DNA from: Chlorokybus atmophyticus
Lineage: Eukaryota > Streptophyta > Chlorokybophyceae > Chlorokybales > Chlorokybaceae
Assembly (NCBI GenBank): GCA_009103225.1
Contig: RHPI01001715.1
Location: 1-64,000 of the forward strand
Reading direction: 5' to 3'
DNA length: 64,000 bases
Shown: positions 51,131 to 62,432 of the stretch, piece after piece
Layout of the letters: each line of letters opens with the position of its first letter
Position numbering within the stretch: position 1 is the stretch's first letter
Made by a program: the position numbers and the translations under genes
Notes under the pieces: model-generated
What the model was told of the DNA's origin: nothing
Databases searched by the model: none
Seen by the model: only the letters and a program-made list of their open reading frames with translations

Positions 51131-51389
51131 ACGCTCTTAGCCGAAGATAACTCACTCCGCAGGCTAGCTGCTTAGTAGTTCACTTGTAATCTGATACGTG
51201 TCTCTTCTCCTCCCGCTTGTTTGCTTGGTTGTTAATTGGTTTTTACTTAGTTGTTACTTGGTTGTTCTCCTCTGGTTAACCGCTTGGTAGGCAATACCCA
51301 GCATCTACAGATAGGCTCTATTAGTAACTGGTTCCTCAACTTTGCTTGTCTTTATTGATGTAATCCTATGTTGGGCTTTAAAAAAGGAA

Positions 51390-51402
51390 AAAAGTACTTG
51401 CA
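51390..51402 (+). repeat. target-site duplication, right side of LINE
   Basis: AAAAGTACTTGCA, identical to 43503-43515. Confidence 0.9.
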
Positions 51403-51760
51403 GGTGCCTATGCTATTGAAGATCTCATTAGGTGTATACATGCGGTAACGATCTAGCACAGTGTGGTTGTTGAGGTTGCGATAGTCACCGCACGTGCGCC
51501 GCTGCGTTCACTGTCCTTATTCATCTTTTAATAGGCAGGATGGTGGCGGCTGCATATTGTGTGCTGCATGCTGCTTCTTCAATGAGTCCTGCGTCCAGCA
51601 GCTTCTTGCGGTTGATTTCAATAAGCTTCATCTCAATCTTTGCCAACGAGAGGTGCTTGTAGAAGATAGGCCCAGGTGTATCCAAGTCGATAGTGAATTA
51701 ATGAAAGTTGCACTTGCCCAAGTCCTTAAGTGAATGTGCAAACTGTGTCTTGTGCTCTTT
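51403..51760 (-). pseudogene. Gypsy reverse transcriptase, N-terminal part
   Basis: Reverse-strand reading gives KLIEINRKKLLDAGLIEEA (51640-51560 region) and then RRTCGDYRNLNNHTVLDRYR and PNEIFNSIGT, matching the Gypsy 'C-V-D-Y-R-x-L-N-x-x-T-V..Y-P-x-P' block. It runs into the target duplication and continues as CKYFSVMDMRSG on the other side of the LINE. Confidence 0.85.
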
Positions 51761-51949
51761 AAAGAGGGACTTTTACTTGTCCTCGACGTTGCTGGAGGCC
51801 ATACAGCCAATGCGCCAACATTCTTGCTCTGGTTGTAGCGTAGTGAGGGATGTCCAGTGCTTCTTCAAGTGCTTAAAGCTCGACGCCGTGAATCGCCATG
51901 GAGACGAATTGTGGGTCCCTGGTTTCTGCAGGCTCTTGCCCCCNATCAC

Positions 51950-52985
51950 ACCCCCCGCGCGTTTGGCCGAGGTGGTTAACACGGCCAATATCTGTTTCAA
52001 AGGGCCAAGCATGTCTCCAGCAATCAAATCATGTTTTGGGTCCATGGCTCAACCAAGCAGCTCTCGGCAATCGCATTTTGCCCGCTTGGGAGCATGTGTG
52101 ATGGCACTCGGCCAAAATCCCTTGCCAACTCGCGCTCAGTGGCCAAAGGTTTACAAAGACAGTTAAGATTGACATCCCAAACCATCCCAATGTTGCCATT
52201 GAGAAACGAATGTGAGCCTGGATATGCCACAGATGATGAGAAGGCATCCATATGACGATTAACCTTGTTGCATTGGTGAAAGTACTTGTAGTCTGGCCAA
52301 GTTAGCGATTGGGGTGTAGCAACATGAACCAATATGTCTTGCATAAATAGGCCAAGAGGCCTAACAGACAGAAGTTGCGCTGCTGTTAAGTCTTCTATCT
52401 TGGCAAAGCTTGTCCACTTGCTGCGCAACCGGTAAGCACAAGAGCCATGAGCAGCAGCGTCGATTACCACGGGTGCGTCGAGCACCGTGCAAATGTCTTT
52501 GTAGTCGGCACGCACATTGCCGTGTTGATCATCTTGAGCACAGACGTTCTCAAGAATGTATGCAGGAGGTCTGTCAGATTGCTGCTGGTAAAGTGTATGT
52601 GTGATACGAACCTACTCCCAAAACAACTTGGACCTGGAGCTTTGCAGGCTAAGTCCTTTGCCTGCGCGTGAGTGCCCTTGACATTCCCATCCGGCTACGA
52701 TGAGGTCAATCCCCCCCCCCCCGTGCCGGCAGGTGTTCCCCTATGATGAGGCGGATGTTCTAAAGCAAGGTACAGAGGCTGCTTGCAGTTACGGACGAAT
52801 GTAGCAGTGGGAACCTTTGGCGCTTCTAAAGCAGGTAGTAAGACACTGCTGTCTGTGCTTGCGGGCTCGGGTCGCAGTAGAAGTACTAATTGGGATGCCC
52901 ATGCTCAGCACAGATGCCAATCCACTGCCGACCCCTCCAAACAAAATAAACACAGTGATGCCGCTGCGACGCCGCTATGGTGTCC
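51950..52985 (-). pseudogene. C5 cytosine methyltransferase domain inside the Gypsy polyprotein
   Basis: Reverse-strand motifs in family order: I GITVFILFGGVGSGLASVLS (52960-52890 region), IV IDLIVAGWECQGHSRAGKG (52710-52655; the usual PCQ reads ECQ, catalytic Cys kept), SSRSKLFWE then an in-frame TAG, VI PAYILENVC (52565-52540), VVIDAAAHGSCAYRLRSKWT, and a C-terminal part with KPLATERELARDFG. This pattern is the DNMT/Dcm type with the linker features of enzymes known from eukaryotic retrotransposons. A run of 12 C at 52711-52722 lies at a frame change. The domain sits between gag-like sequence and reverse transcriptase on the same strand, so it was part of the element. Inactive as it stands. 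Confidence 0.85.
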
Positions 52986-52999
52986 GATACATTGAGGCA

Positions 53000-54220
53000 A
53001 GGTGCAGTTGGTGAAGAGGATTACCAGGCACAGGGGGGGAGGTGACCGGAAAGGTTGCCACGCGGGCCGCAATGGCTTGCGCGAGCCGGCGGCGCTGTGC
53101 GGGGTCTTGCTTGGCTAATTCACGAGGAGCCTCGGTTTGTGGAGCGGATGTGTTGCCACTCACTCTAGAACGTTAAGTACTTTGCGCAGCATCAATGGTG
53201 TTCAACTCCGCATGTGCTGTTTGTGTAAGTCCCCTGAAGAACGAGTGCAAGGATGCCATATAATTGTATGAGTAAATATTCTGTGTGCTTCTTAATGACG
53301 CAGCGCACACGTCTCTGCATCATCCTCATCATAGCGAACATTGCGGTCTATTAATTCCGCATCACACTCATCTTGCCAGTGCCGAAGGCCGTCGTCGTAG
53401 CCGAGCTGATGTGCGGTCAATGACGACCGTGTTCAGTTGGACATCCATGGGGGAAACCGAAACCAATAATCAGCTGCCTTGCTGGTGAGGCGAGGGAGTC
53501 TTACTCTAGTGTAGTCTTCCAACCGTGTGACAGGACTGACAAAGAGGTCAGGATGGAGGGTGTCATCTGACTCTGATGAGCCATACAATGAGGCGGATGA
53601 GCCGAGAATCAGGGATGCCTTGTCCAAGTGCTCGGAGTATATTTCATGGTCCCTCGCGGCGTGTGATCTGCATGCGCAGCTGGGTTATGCCCTGAGTGCA
53701 AGCACCTCCCCAGCCACATGGTCGGCTGGGGAAGGGGGTGGTGTTAAGCAGCAATTCCTATGGCAGGGTGCTTGCGTATGGGTGGGGTAGGCAGTCAGGC
53801 AACAATTCTTCTTCATAATGGGCGCCGTATTGAGCAGCACCTGCGCCCCCACCCCCCCTCAACTCGAGCACGAAGTGTGTCGTGCAAACGTTTGCGTGAA
53901 GGCAATTCAGCGGCTCTGCGAGCACCATGTAGCAACTTGGACGTCAGAAGCAAGTACAACTCCCTCTGGATCGTGGACTCTTGCCGCTGCAACCAGTCGC
54001 GCACATCATGATCGGCTTGCGTTTGCGAAGTCCACTGTGAAGCGGTATATTTGTTAGCTCAAAGCGGCATTGTTGGCTAGCACCAATGGCTGAGTGCAAG
54101 TCTTCATCTTTTTCAAAGGTGCATGGTTCTTTGGACGACAAGTAACGTGGCAGGAAGAGCCTGGTGGCCTGGCGTGCATGTGCGGCTCTGGCAATGGTGA
54201 GCGGCATGTTCTGATGCACC
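53000..54220 (-). pseudogene. gag-like N-terminal region of the Gypsy element
   Basis: Reverse-strand pieces: 53163-52978 (APRELAKQDPAQRRRLAQA, then a Pro-rich linker running directly to the methyltransferase), 53627-53433 (RVRLPRLTSKAADYWFRFPP) and an acidic stretch near 53400-53300. No zinc knuckle or protease motif is recognised. Assignment as gag rests on position only. Confidence 0.4.
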
Positions 54221-54599
54221 TGCTACTCGTATGGCCTGCATGGCGACCTTTAAAAGAAGCAATGTTGGGTTCCAGCGAAGCCAGATATGTGTCTCTCCTT
54301 CAAATCGCTTTTCAGCTCGAGCTCCAAGCTAGCTGAGGCGATGTAGTTGAAGTGATGTGCGCAAACGTGTACACGCGCGCGTGTACTGCATTGCCCCGCG
54401 GGAGTTAATGCTCATGTTGCCTTGCGCAGCTTGAAGTTGCGCGATCTCTCTCGTATACGTCGCAATATGTTTTCCCTGTCGGCCGACTAACTATTGGCAA
54501 CGGCCGTGCACCTGAGGACACTAATTTAGACTGTCGTGGCTCAGGCCACCTGTAATCTTGATACAGGGACCTAATAGTAACTTCCGTTACTATGAGGCC

Positions 54600-54905
54600 C
54601 TTTTTGTTACAATTTAGTCTTTAACAGTTGACTATGCCTAACTACCAGGCGCCTGTTAGTTACCTATCAGGCCTTAACAGGTGACTTTATATAATTAACA
54701 GGCACCTGTTAGTCACACACCAGGCCTTAACAAATGACTTTGTGTAATTTACAGGCAACTGTTAGACATCAGGCCTTATTAGGTAACTACAACACATCAA
54801 CGGGCACCTGTAAGTTACACATCAGTCTTACTTAGGTAACTCAGCCTATATGACAGGCACCTGCAGGTTACACACCAGTCCAGCGCAGGCGACTCAGCCT
54901 AATTC
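54600..54905 (-). repeat. tandem ~53-bp repeats near the Plavaka-like end, copy 2
   Basis: Counterpart of 29925-30205 with the same number and order of units (ACAGGCACCTGTTAGTCACAC type). It has scattered substitutions. Confidence 0.75.
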
Positions 54906-55246
54906 ACAAGCACCAACTAGGTAATTATCGACAAAATAAGGCATTCTTTAACAACTGAAGGTGACTACTGCCTAACTGTCGTCATATGTATTTGCATAGC
55001 TTGACTACACGCGACTGTCACTGACTTTCAGCATTGTTATGTGCCTGTGCTGTGTACATGTACCTGAAATGTGTACAGTGTCTCTCAGTCACTTACCAAG
55101 GCTTGTAGTTCGATTATGTGACTCGAATGCAATTCTGTTGTATATCATAGGGATGCAAGTATTGATGTGCATGAGCATAATGACGATTGACTGAGCTGGT
55201 TTAAGATGCACAACACTCAGTCACAAGAGCCTTGTAGCTATGTACA

Positions 55247-56301
55247 CTACCAGCTAAACGGACTACCAACTGCGCTACAGCTCCTCTCCATCATCGCTTT
55301 GCTTGTTATTACGGAACAAAGCACCATGCGCTGAGGCCTGTGGAGGAGACGCCGGAGCTTGCTCTTCCTCCTCAAACGGTTGTGCCAGCCAATCATATGC
55401 CGCTTCTCCTCAGCGAGCGGGTCACGAGCTGCTATCTCTAGCGGCCGGCGCCAATTGGGACATGCTTGATTCTCAAGGACAAGCTTGATCTTGGTGGCGT
55501 AGCTTTCTTCAGGGCGACACTCCAATGGAAGGGGCACTCCTTGGGAGTCCAGTACACCTCATGGAACTTGGCCGCATCGGCCTCGTCGTCATGGTCGAAG
55601 CCAACTACCTTTCACGGGCCAGGTTGGTCAGTGTCACGGTGCAGTGCGGTCATGAAGCATTCACAGCACCTGACACATGACGTTACGAATAGTGTCCTCC
55701 TTGGGATAAACGTGGCTCTCTACCCAGTGGCCGTTTATGATTTCAACGACGGCATCTCGCAAATGCTGTCCACAGAAGAACAATCCGTCACACACATACA
55801 CACAGTGTCACAGTGTTACACAGTGCTTACCTCGTTGCCAATCTTCCACTTGCTTGGGGATAGGTTGCTGACGGCCGAGGTTGCCACGTCACGGCCAAAT
55901 GCGTTTGGGTTTGGGGTTTCAATCGACCCTCTGCAAGCACAACCACATGAGTCATGCTGCCAGCCATGAAAAATGCAACCCTCACAGTTGCAAAAGAAGA
56001 ACAACGTGCACAGTGTATCCAGAACGCATGCAGTGAGTCACTGTGCTAGTCATGAAAGAAGCAAGCATCCAAGTTAGAAGTTGAGCAAGAAGCAACGTGC
56101 ACAGTGCATCAAGAACGCATGCAGTCTAGCTTGCCCTTGCGACTGCGGTGTCAGGTGGAGTTGTTGTGATGTGCTGGGCGTTAGCGCGAGGTCTTGCTGC
56201 GATTGGTTGGCGACGGTTGCCTGGTTGAACACTGGGGGCAATGTGGACAACTGGCGCCGACCTCCACGACGAGGTGCACTTACGGATGGACCACGAGGCA
56301 T
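55247..56301 (-). pseudogene. unknown transposon gene, copy 2, internally deleted
   Basis: Exon 1 (56301-56100) and exons 2 to 4 (about 55945, 55780, 55610) match copy 1 closely. Within exon 4, after the shared GAAGAAAGCTACG, about 850 bp are replaced by a short scrambled segment that repeats ATCAAGC(A/T)TGTCC, then the sequence rejoins exon 7. A missing base near 55400 shifts the tail out of frame. Non-functional. Confidence 0.8.
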
Positions 56302-56485
56302 CTCTCCAACTAATAGTCGGGTGCCGCCTATTTAGCTGATAGTGGCGCTGCCGCCTCCAACGCTGCCGCCGGCGGTTGGCCCGCCCGAATGTACGAGGCG
56401 CGAAAACGAAAATGAGGCGGTTTTGAACGTCTAGAGTCCCGCACTAGAGTCGCACTTGTAGTGCGTCCTTGCTCTTATGGTTGAT

Positions 56486-56665
56486 GGTACNTTTTATGCA
56501 TTCGTGCCATCCATGCTTCGTACAACCATTGGTAACAATGGTTGTGTCGTAACATTTATGATACGACAGAGGCATCTCTCGTCCAACCCCAGCGATTGCC
56601 GTACAATGGCTCTGTCGTACCATCCATGGTACGACAGAGGCATTGCTCGATCAGCCCAAATGGGA
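56486..56665. promoter_or_regulatory. palindrome cluster between divergent transposon genes, copy 2
   Basis: Counterpart of 27313-27525. It keeps CTCTGTCGTACCATCCATGG and the TACAACCATTG palindrome in slightly decayed form. One N at 56491. The GTCGTACCATCAA direct repeats are largely lost. Confidence 0.5.
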
Positions 56666-56861
56666 GTTAGCGTGCACTCACCCAAACACGCTTTATTGAT
56701 GGCCGGATGATGGCACGCAGGGGCACCAGGTCGATGACGGGTCGAATATCTGGCTTGATGGGCCTGGGTTCGACTAAGAGGCGGAGGCGGCGGCGGCGGC
56801 GTGGCACATCTTGCGAGAAGTTGTGGTCGTAAGAGTTCAAGCAGCGAAGCCAGCTACTACC

Positions 56862-57685
56862 TGTTGTGATTCGGACACTACTAACCATGCATGGAGTTGG
56901 TGCAAGCACAAGTACACACACTCTACCAGAGCATACACACAAGGCTGATCCAAAAGGCTTTCTAAGGATTACAACAAAGTCATACCGCGGGCTTTTATAC
57001 CCGGCAGTTCTGCACCTGTCTATTCTAGAAGCCACCACGACTTCTACACTCAACCGATTCCTGCGCTCTAAGTTGCACCACGTAGCTACTTTCAAGAGCT
57101 TTCCAACAAGCTATGACACGCGCCATACAATGACGTAACCACCGAGCTACAACGTTTCTTCTACAGCGCCTGGAAGTCTTCAGACTCCGGACTCGACTCC
57201 GCGCCTGGAACCTTCTCGACTGAAGTCCTCGCCTGGACCTTTCTCGACTGGAACCTTCTCGCGCCTGAATCTTCTCGCGGCTATTCTTATCCACAGGGCA
57301 AGCTGACCGGATACAAGAATATCCTCAACACTCCCACGCGGGCAGCTTGGCCTTTAACACCTTCGATGCCAACTCCTTGCGTACTTATGCGCGACGAACT
57401 CCCACGCCATCCTTTGCTCTTCCAACCATCGTGAAGACACTTCCAGCAGCTCTCATGAGCGTCTCCTTGAAGCTCTTCACTTGCACACCCTTGTTAAAAC
57501 TCTCATGGTCATTTGCATGTGCTCCCACGTGCTCACTCTTGGCAACGTCCTGCACAACACCACCACCATGCTTCTCCTTCTTGTCCTTGATGATGCCAAC
57601 GCCCTCTATAGCTCCCACGGGCTCAGGAACTGCATCTTCAACCTTCTTGAAACCCTCAGCAACCTCCACACGTGGAATCACAACA
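56862..57685 (-). mobile_element. 824-bp LTR-retrotransposon-derived insertion
   Basis: Starts TGTTGTGATTC and ends GAATCACAACA, with a perfect 5-bp target duplication CTACC (56857-56861 and 57686-57690). Copy 1 has the uninterrupted site with one CTACC (about 27066-27070). TG...CA ends and a 5-bp duplication are LTR-element hallmarks. Reading the reverse strand, GCGTGGGAG followed by TGTTGAGGATATTC (about 57345-57320) resembles the polypurine tract and LTR start of Copia elements, so this may be an internally deleted element with one LTR. No coding domain is recognised. Confidence 0.75.
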
Positions 57686-57689
57686 CTAC

Positions 57690-60655
57690 CGGTCCCGACG
57701 TCATGGATCATGGCAGGCGTCAGCAATGGGGCTGTCCAACATGCATCACCAACATTGGACAAACCAGCAGGCAAGCCATTAAAGACCATCTTCACACAGA
57801 GAGCTGCTTGGTGGCTCGCTTTCTGCAACAAGGAGTGGATCAGGAGTTGCAGTCCTTGGAGCCCCTTGTCAGAACCATGCGGGACCAATTGCGGCTGTGG
57901 GAACAAGCACAAAGGAATGCAGAGGTACGCTCAACAGTCACATGCATTTCCTTGCAAGAGCAATTTGTTTTTTAGCGCAGTCCATGTGATATATGTAGCG
58001 TGGCTGCAGGCCTCCATTCACCCATACCCACCTTACAGTCAAGCCGACATTGCGGAAGCAAGAGCAGATAGACAGAGCTGGGCGGCGGTATGTTGTTGCC
58101 AATCTCGTTGTGCATGTTGACTGCAATGTCGGCTCCAATGCATGCCTACCTTTGCATGCTAGGATGTGCGTGAGCGTGCGAAGTCGCGCGCGCGTGCCGA
58201 ACGAAGTAGGCTGGGCTTGAGCACAGGAGCGCGTGGCCATTTGTCCGGCATTCAACCAATAGTGCATCAACCAGCAATGACGCAGTCCATGCAATCATTC
58301 GTGCATCAAGCAGCAATGCTGCAGGTGACTGTTCGAAGCAACCAACTGATGACGGTGTGACGCAGTTGACTATTGCAATTGCAGTGTCGCAAGCATGCAG
58401 CTAACCCACATGTGATTGGTTGACAGCACCACAGTGCATTAGGTCCTGTTGAAGCTCCTATGCAAGTCTGGATTCAATCCCATCAACTAATCCTTCAATC
58501 TCACTTGCTGATGGGCGCGGCAGCAATGCGGCATCAATTTAACATGCATATTGGCCTGTTGAATCCCGACAGGTCCATTGGGGCAGTGGCGCATGATGTG
58601 CCCATGGCTCACGAGCTTCGTGACGAGTCTGCCATCGAGGGTGGCGGGGAGAGTGCAGCCAATACCACCTTGTCAGCCCCCATGGCTTCCCCTGCTCCAT
58701 GCAGCCCACGGGCCATTGAGGTAAGTCGCTGTCTTTTATGCTCGTGCCTTGGTAACAATGCGTCAGGCACTGCATAAGCTTATATTCGTCCTTTGCAACA
58801 TTGTGAGCCATCTTATCCTGGGTCCTGTATACAGCCCCCCTTGCTGCATGCACAAGTGGTCTCACCTGCAGCTCCTGCTCCCCTCCCAGCCAGAGCGCAA
58901 CCACCTTCCGCGGCACCAGTCCTTCATGCACTGCCATCTCCTCCACGAGCAGCACTAGTGATTGCGGGGCAACAATCCTTCTTGCCGCCACCGGCGAGAC
59001 CACAGCACAATGCAACAACCGATGTGGCTTCTGCACCTACCTTACCCCACCCGCTGCAAGTTGAAGCCGGCAGTCTGCCCCAAACTCAAGTACTTTATCA
59101 GTTACTGTGACTCTTGCCGTCCACAGTTGGACACCATGTGAGTTGTTACAGCCCACTTGACCACAAAAGACTTGGTGCTTTTATGGTCGATTTGTGGTAA
59201 TTTGATGTACCTTCCTGTTACATTACAACAACGACCGCGGAATTCGTGTGCAAGGCAGGAATTGAACCCGGGTCTCAAGCTCCGATACCAATGTCACAGC
59301 CCACTCGACCACAAAAGACTTGGTGCTTTTATGGTCGATTTGTGGTAATTTAATGTACCTTCCCGTTACATGAGTGCTGTATGCGCATGCAGCAGGGGTC
59401 ACCACCTGCCAGCGAGTCATCAGAGGAGCTGGCCGCAACCCGCATACGGCCATCAGTCATGCTAGGTGGCCAGCTCGCCTCATGGGACCACTTCAATGCG
59501 CCAACGGATGGTAATTGCTTCTACCATTGTGTATTTCGCGCCAGGCCATCCATAGCGCAAAGTGTCCTGGATGATCACAAGTGCCCCAGCTCGAGCAGAT
59601 TTTGGGCCATGCTGGACACCATGGACGACGACGGCAGGGGGCACACTCTCCGCAAAATCACCGCCAAGGCTGTTGATGCAGGCGTGGCGAGCAGAATTCT
59701 AGACTTCTACAGAGCCACTGGTGCCGCGGGAGAGATGGCGCAATATTACGACAAACTGCCTGCGACCATGTTGGCTGATGTCAATTGCAACATTGACCTA
59801 GCCATGGCCAAGGTGCGACAAATCGTGCGGAGAAAAGATGTGTACGTCGAGCACCTGCAGATGACCATGTTTGCCAACAAGCTGGGCTTGTTGATTGGCT
59901 GCGTGACCGTTCAGCGCGAGCATGGGGAGTGGGTGCCACGGCCCGGCAGCGCAGTGTGGGTTGAAAATAAAGAAGCCCCCAACTCAGTCCTAGTGGTGGG
60001 CAACACTGCTTCTGATGAGCCAGAAGCACACTTTTGGCTCCTCAAGCCTGCAAGCACCGATTAGTGGTCGTGGCCTATGCATGAAGTGCCACCGGAGGTA
60101 ACACACCTGATCGGAGAGTGGCGGAATGGCGTTGCCAATTCCCCGCTACCACCGGCTGTGACCCAGAGTGCTGCGCCAACGCCTCAGGCCTCGCCTTCGT
60201 GTGCTAGGCAAGAAGTAGCCGAGTATTCTGCACATCCTGCCTCCCCTCAACCACAGCCACATGCTCGCAATCCCAATTCAGCACCCTCCCTTCCTGCCGC
60301 GGAGACTCACTTGCCACCGCACTCTGACCATCCGGAGGCATCTCCATCAAGAAGCAGCTGTAGCTCGCCCTCTCCCTCTAAGCTTGCCACATTGATCCCA
60401 GCCTGTCTTGTTGGTAAAGAGATTGATCGAGGTGTCCTGAAAGCTGCGCTGAAAGACAAAGGCTTCATGCTCGACCTCATGAAGCAACATGAGGTCGTGG
60501 AGGAACGGGAGGCAACCAACAAGCGCAAGGCTGTGGAGCAAGAAGATAACGCCTTACCTCCTCTGAGTGACAGTGCCACGGAGAGCNGTGACCCAAAAAA
60601 AAAAAGAAGGTTGTTGGAACAAAGGACGCTGACAGGACCAAAAAAGTTAAGGTGA
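57690..60655 (+). pseudogene. OTU-like cysteine protease gene, copy 2, nonsense codon
   Basis: Same exon set as copy 1: zinc motif WGCPTCITNIGQTSRQ (57725-57785), the Gln-rich exon (about 58165-58325), the exon ending at the GTAAGT near 58720, the Pro-rich exon (58865-59090) and the OTU exon (from about 59390). The OTU motif reads TDGNCFYHCVF, with the canonical Asp absent from copy 1. A TAG at 60062-60064 replaces the Gln codon of copy 1 just after the catalytic His motif EAHFWLLKP. The C-terminal region after the stop is otherwise preserved. An N at 60587 marks a small missing segment near the Lys-rich end. TRIM C lies in the last intron. Confidence 0.8.
59144..59370 (-). mobile_element. 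TRIM element C (short form)
   Basis: Two 79-bp terminal repeats (59144-59222 and 59292-59370) matching those of TRIM A and B in opposite orientation, separated by only 69 bases. Perfect 5-bp target duplication TGAGT (59139-59143 and 59371-59375). The primer site on the reverse strand reads TTGGTATCGGAGC, closer to the initiator-tRNA type than A or B. The 3' part of the internal domain and the purine tract are absent. Copy 1 of the host transposon shows the empty site (TCAGT). Confidence 0.93.
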
Positions 60656-60751
60656 GGCATCGTTACAACATTAGAAGAAGCACAGCGCCTTGAAGCCTCA
60701 CTGGGGCTGACTGTGTGTCCTGAGTAGGCACAGGCGGGTTTACAGCGTCAA

Positions 60752-61018
60752 GTGGCTGCTCAGCATCGTCCAGAGAGACAGCCGGTGCGGCACGAGCTGC
60801 CTAAGCTCAAAGCACCGACGCGCAGACGCTTTGAGGGGCTGACTCGTAGTGCAAAGGAGTTGATCACCCTACAGTACGCCCAAGACGCGCTGCATCACCG
60901 CATGCGGCATGCCTTGAGGTGGGTGACGAAAGTTTGCAATAAGTGGGAGCAAACGCGGAGAATGCGGTCTAAACAGACTGGTGTGGGCGTGGGCAGTTCC
61001 ATCCCCTGGCCGCTATAG
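60752..61018 (+). pseudogene. zinc-motif frame of the transposon, copy 2, truncated
   Basis: Matches the N-terminal third of the copy 1 frame (LKAPTRRRFEGLTRSAKELI) up to RMRSKQT, then joins sequence just upstream of the methyltransferase. About 620 bp corresponding to copy 1 positions 23372-23991, including the Cys cluster, are missing. Confidence 0.75.
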
Positions 61019-61038
61019 AGGAGGCAGACCATCGACCG

Positions 61039-62229
61039 TTGGACAGCGCACTGCATCGGCTGCGGAACGCAGTTAAGTTGGGATGCGAGCAGCTGATCGG
61101 TGTGAGTGTCATGGTGCATAGGCCGCTGGATGGGGAATGGTATGCGGGCGTTGTGGAATCATTCAAGCAAGCGTCAGGTCAGCATCGCTTCGTGGCGTGC
61201 GAGATTGAGGACGCATCATATATGCATGGTGCAATGGAAAATGTCTTTGCAGGGCAGCACCGTATAGTATTCAATGACGGTGATCGACCACAAACCATCA
61301 ACTTCAACGGGCACAACGTATTCGCGTACACATCAGTTGACGGGGCACGCCATGTTCTGCGCGCCGGAGGGGAGAACGTCAGTTGCAAAGTAAGCCCGGA
61401 CGGCATCATTGTTAGTCTTTGGCCAGCACCACGGCCAGCCTTGACCATATACACGCCATTTGACAACAAGCTGGGACGCACACGCAGACCAAAGGCACTC
61501 GACCTATTCTGCGGCGGTGGCGGTGCCAGTGTCGGTCTATACCACGCAGGCTTTGACGTGACCGAAATGGACATAAGTCCCTCCTCTGAGTACCCGCTGC
61601 CCTTCATACACCGCGATGTATGCACCCTGAGTGCAGGAGAGCTGAGCGAGTACGAGCTGATCTGGGCCAGTCCATCATACCAGGCCTATTCAGGTGCTAT
61701 CCCGGCACCTCAACGGGCGGCACATGGCACATCCTGGAGACACCAGGATATGATACCGCTCGTCCGACGTCTGCTGCTTGCAAGCCAGGTCAAGTTTGTG
61801 ATTGAGAATATGCCAGGAGCAGCTTCCTCATTCAGATTCAATCTGTCCCTGTGTGGCGCGATGTTTGGCCTATCAACTTTCCGACACCGTCTGTTTGAGA
61901 CAGAGCCAGTGGTAGCTACCCCACCAGCACGCTGCTCGCACGCGGGCAAGGCAGTTGGACTGTTATCGCCGCACTTGTCCGCTAGCGCGAAGAAGACAAT
62001 TGTGACATCAAACGCGCCACAGCAGATGTACCCGGTCTATGGCCTTCCAAGCACCAGGGGCGGCATTGCTGCGTGGCAAACAGCGCTGGGAGTGCCATGG
62101 ATGACCTCGGCCGTTTCCATAGCGAATGCAGTTCCTCCCGCAATGGCGGAGTGCATAGGGCGTCTCATGCTTGAAACAATGGATATGCGCTGTGACTACC
62201 CTCCTGTGTCATGGAACTATGAGGCTTGA
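61039..62229 (+). pseudogene. C5 cytosine DNA methyltransferase, copy 2, full length but catalytic Cys lost
   Basis: Open frame of 396 codons with stop 62227-62229; it opens in TTG GAC AGC, so the start used in the cell is uncertain. The Tudor-like N-terminal region is as in copy 1. Motifs: I LDLFCGGGGASVGLYHAGFD, IV WASPSYQAYSG, VI FVIENMPG, VIII STFRHRLFE, X SIANAVPPAMAECIG. In motif IV the Pro-Cys pair is Ser-Tyr. The Cys is the nucleophile that attacks cytosine C6, so methyl transfer should be abolished, while cofactor and DNA binding could remain. The frame has stayed open, so I list it as a probable pseudogene but a catalytically dead DNA-binding protein is possible. Confidence 0.9.
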
Positions 62230-62432
62230 GTGTGGTGCACTGTATTGATGCTTAATGCCACACGGCGGACTGATTGTTGAATGTTGCATGGATCATTCGA
62301 TTGTGGTGACAGTTGTGCAGTGACAGCTGCCCGGTATTGTACACGTCCACATGCAAAAGTCTTAGCATACGATTAGCAATGCCTAACTGACTGATATGCT
62401 CCAAACTCAGAGTAGTGAGACAAGTACATGTG

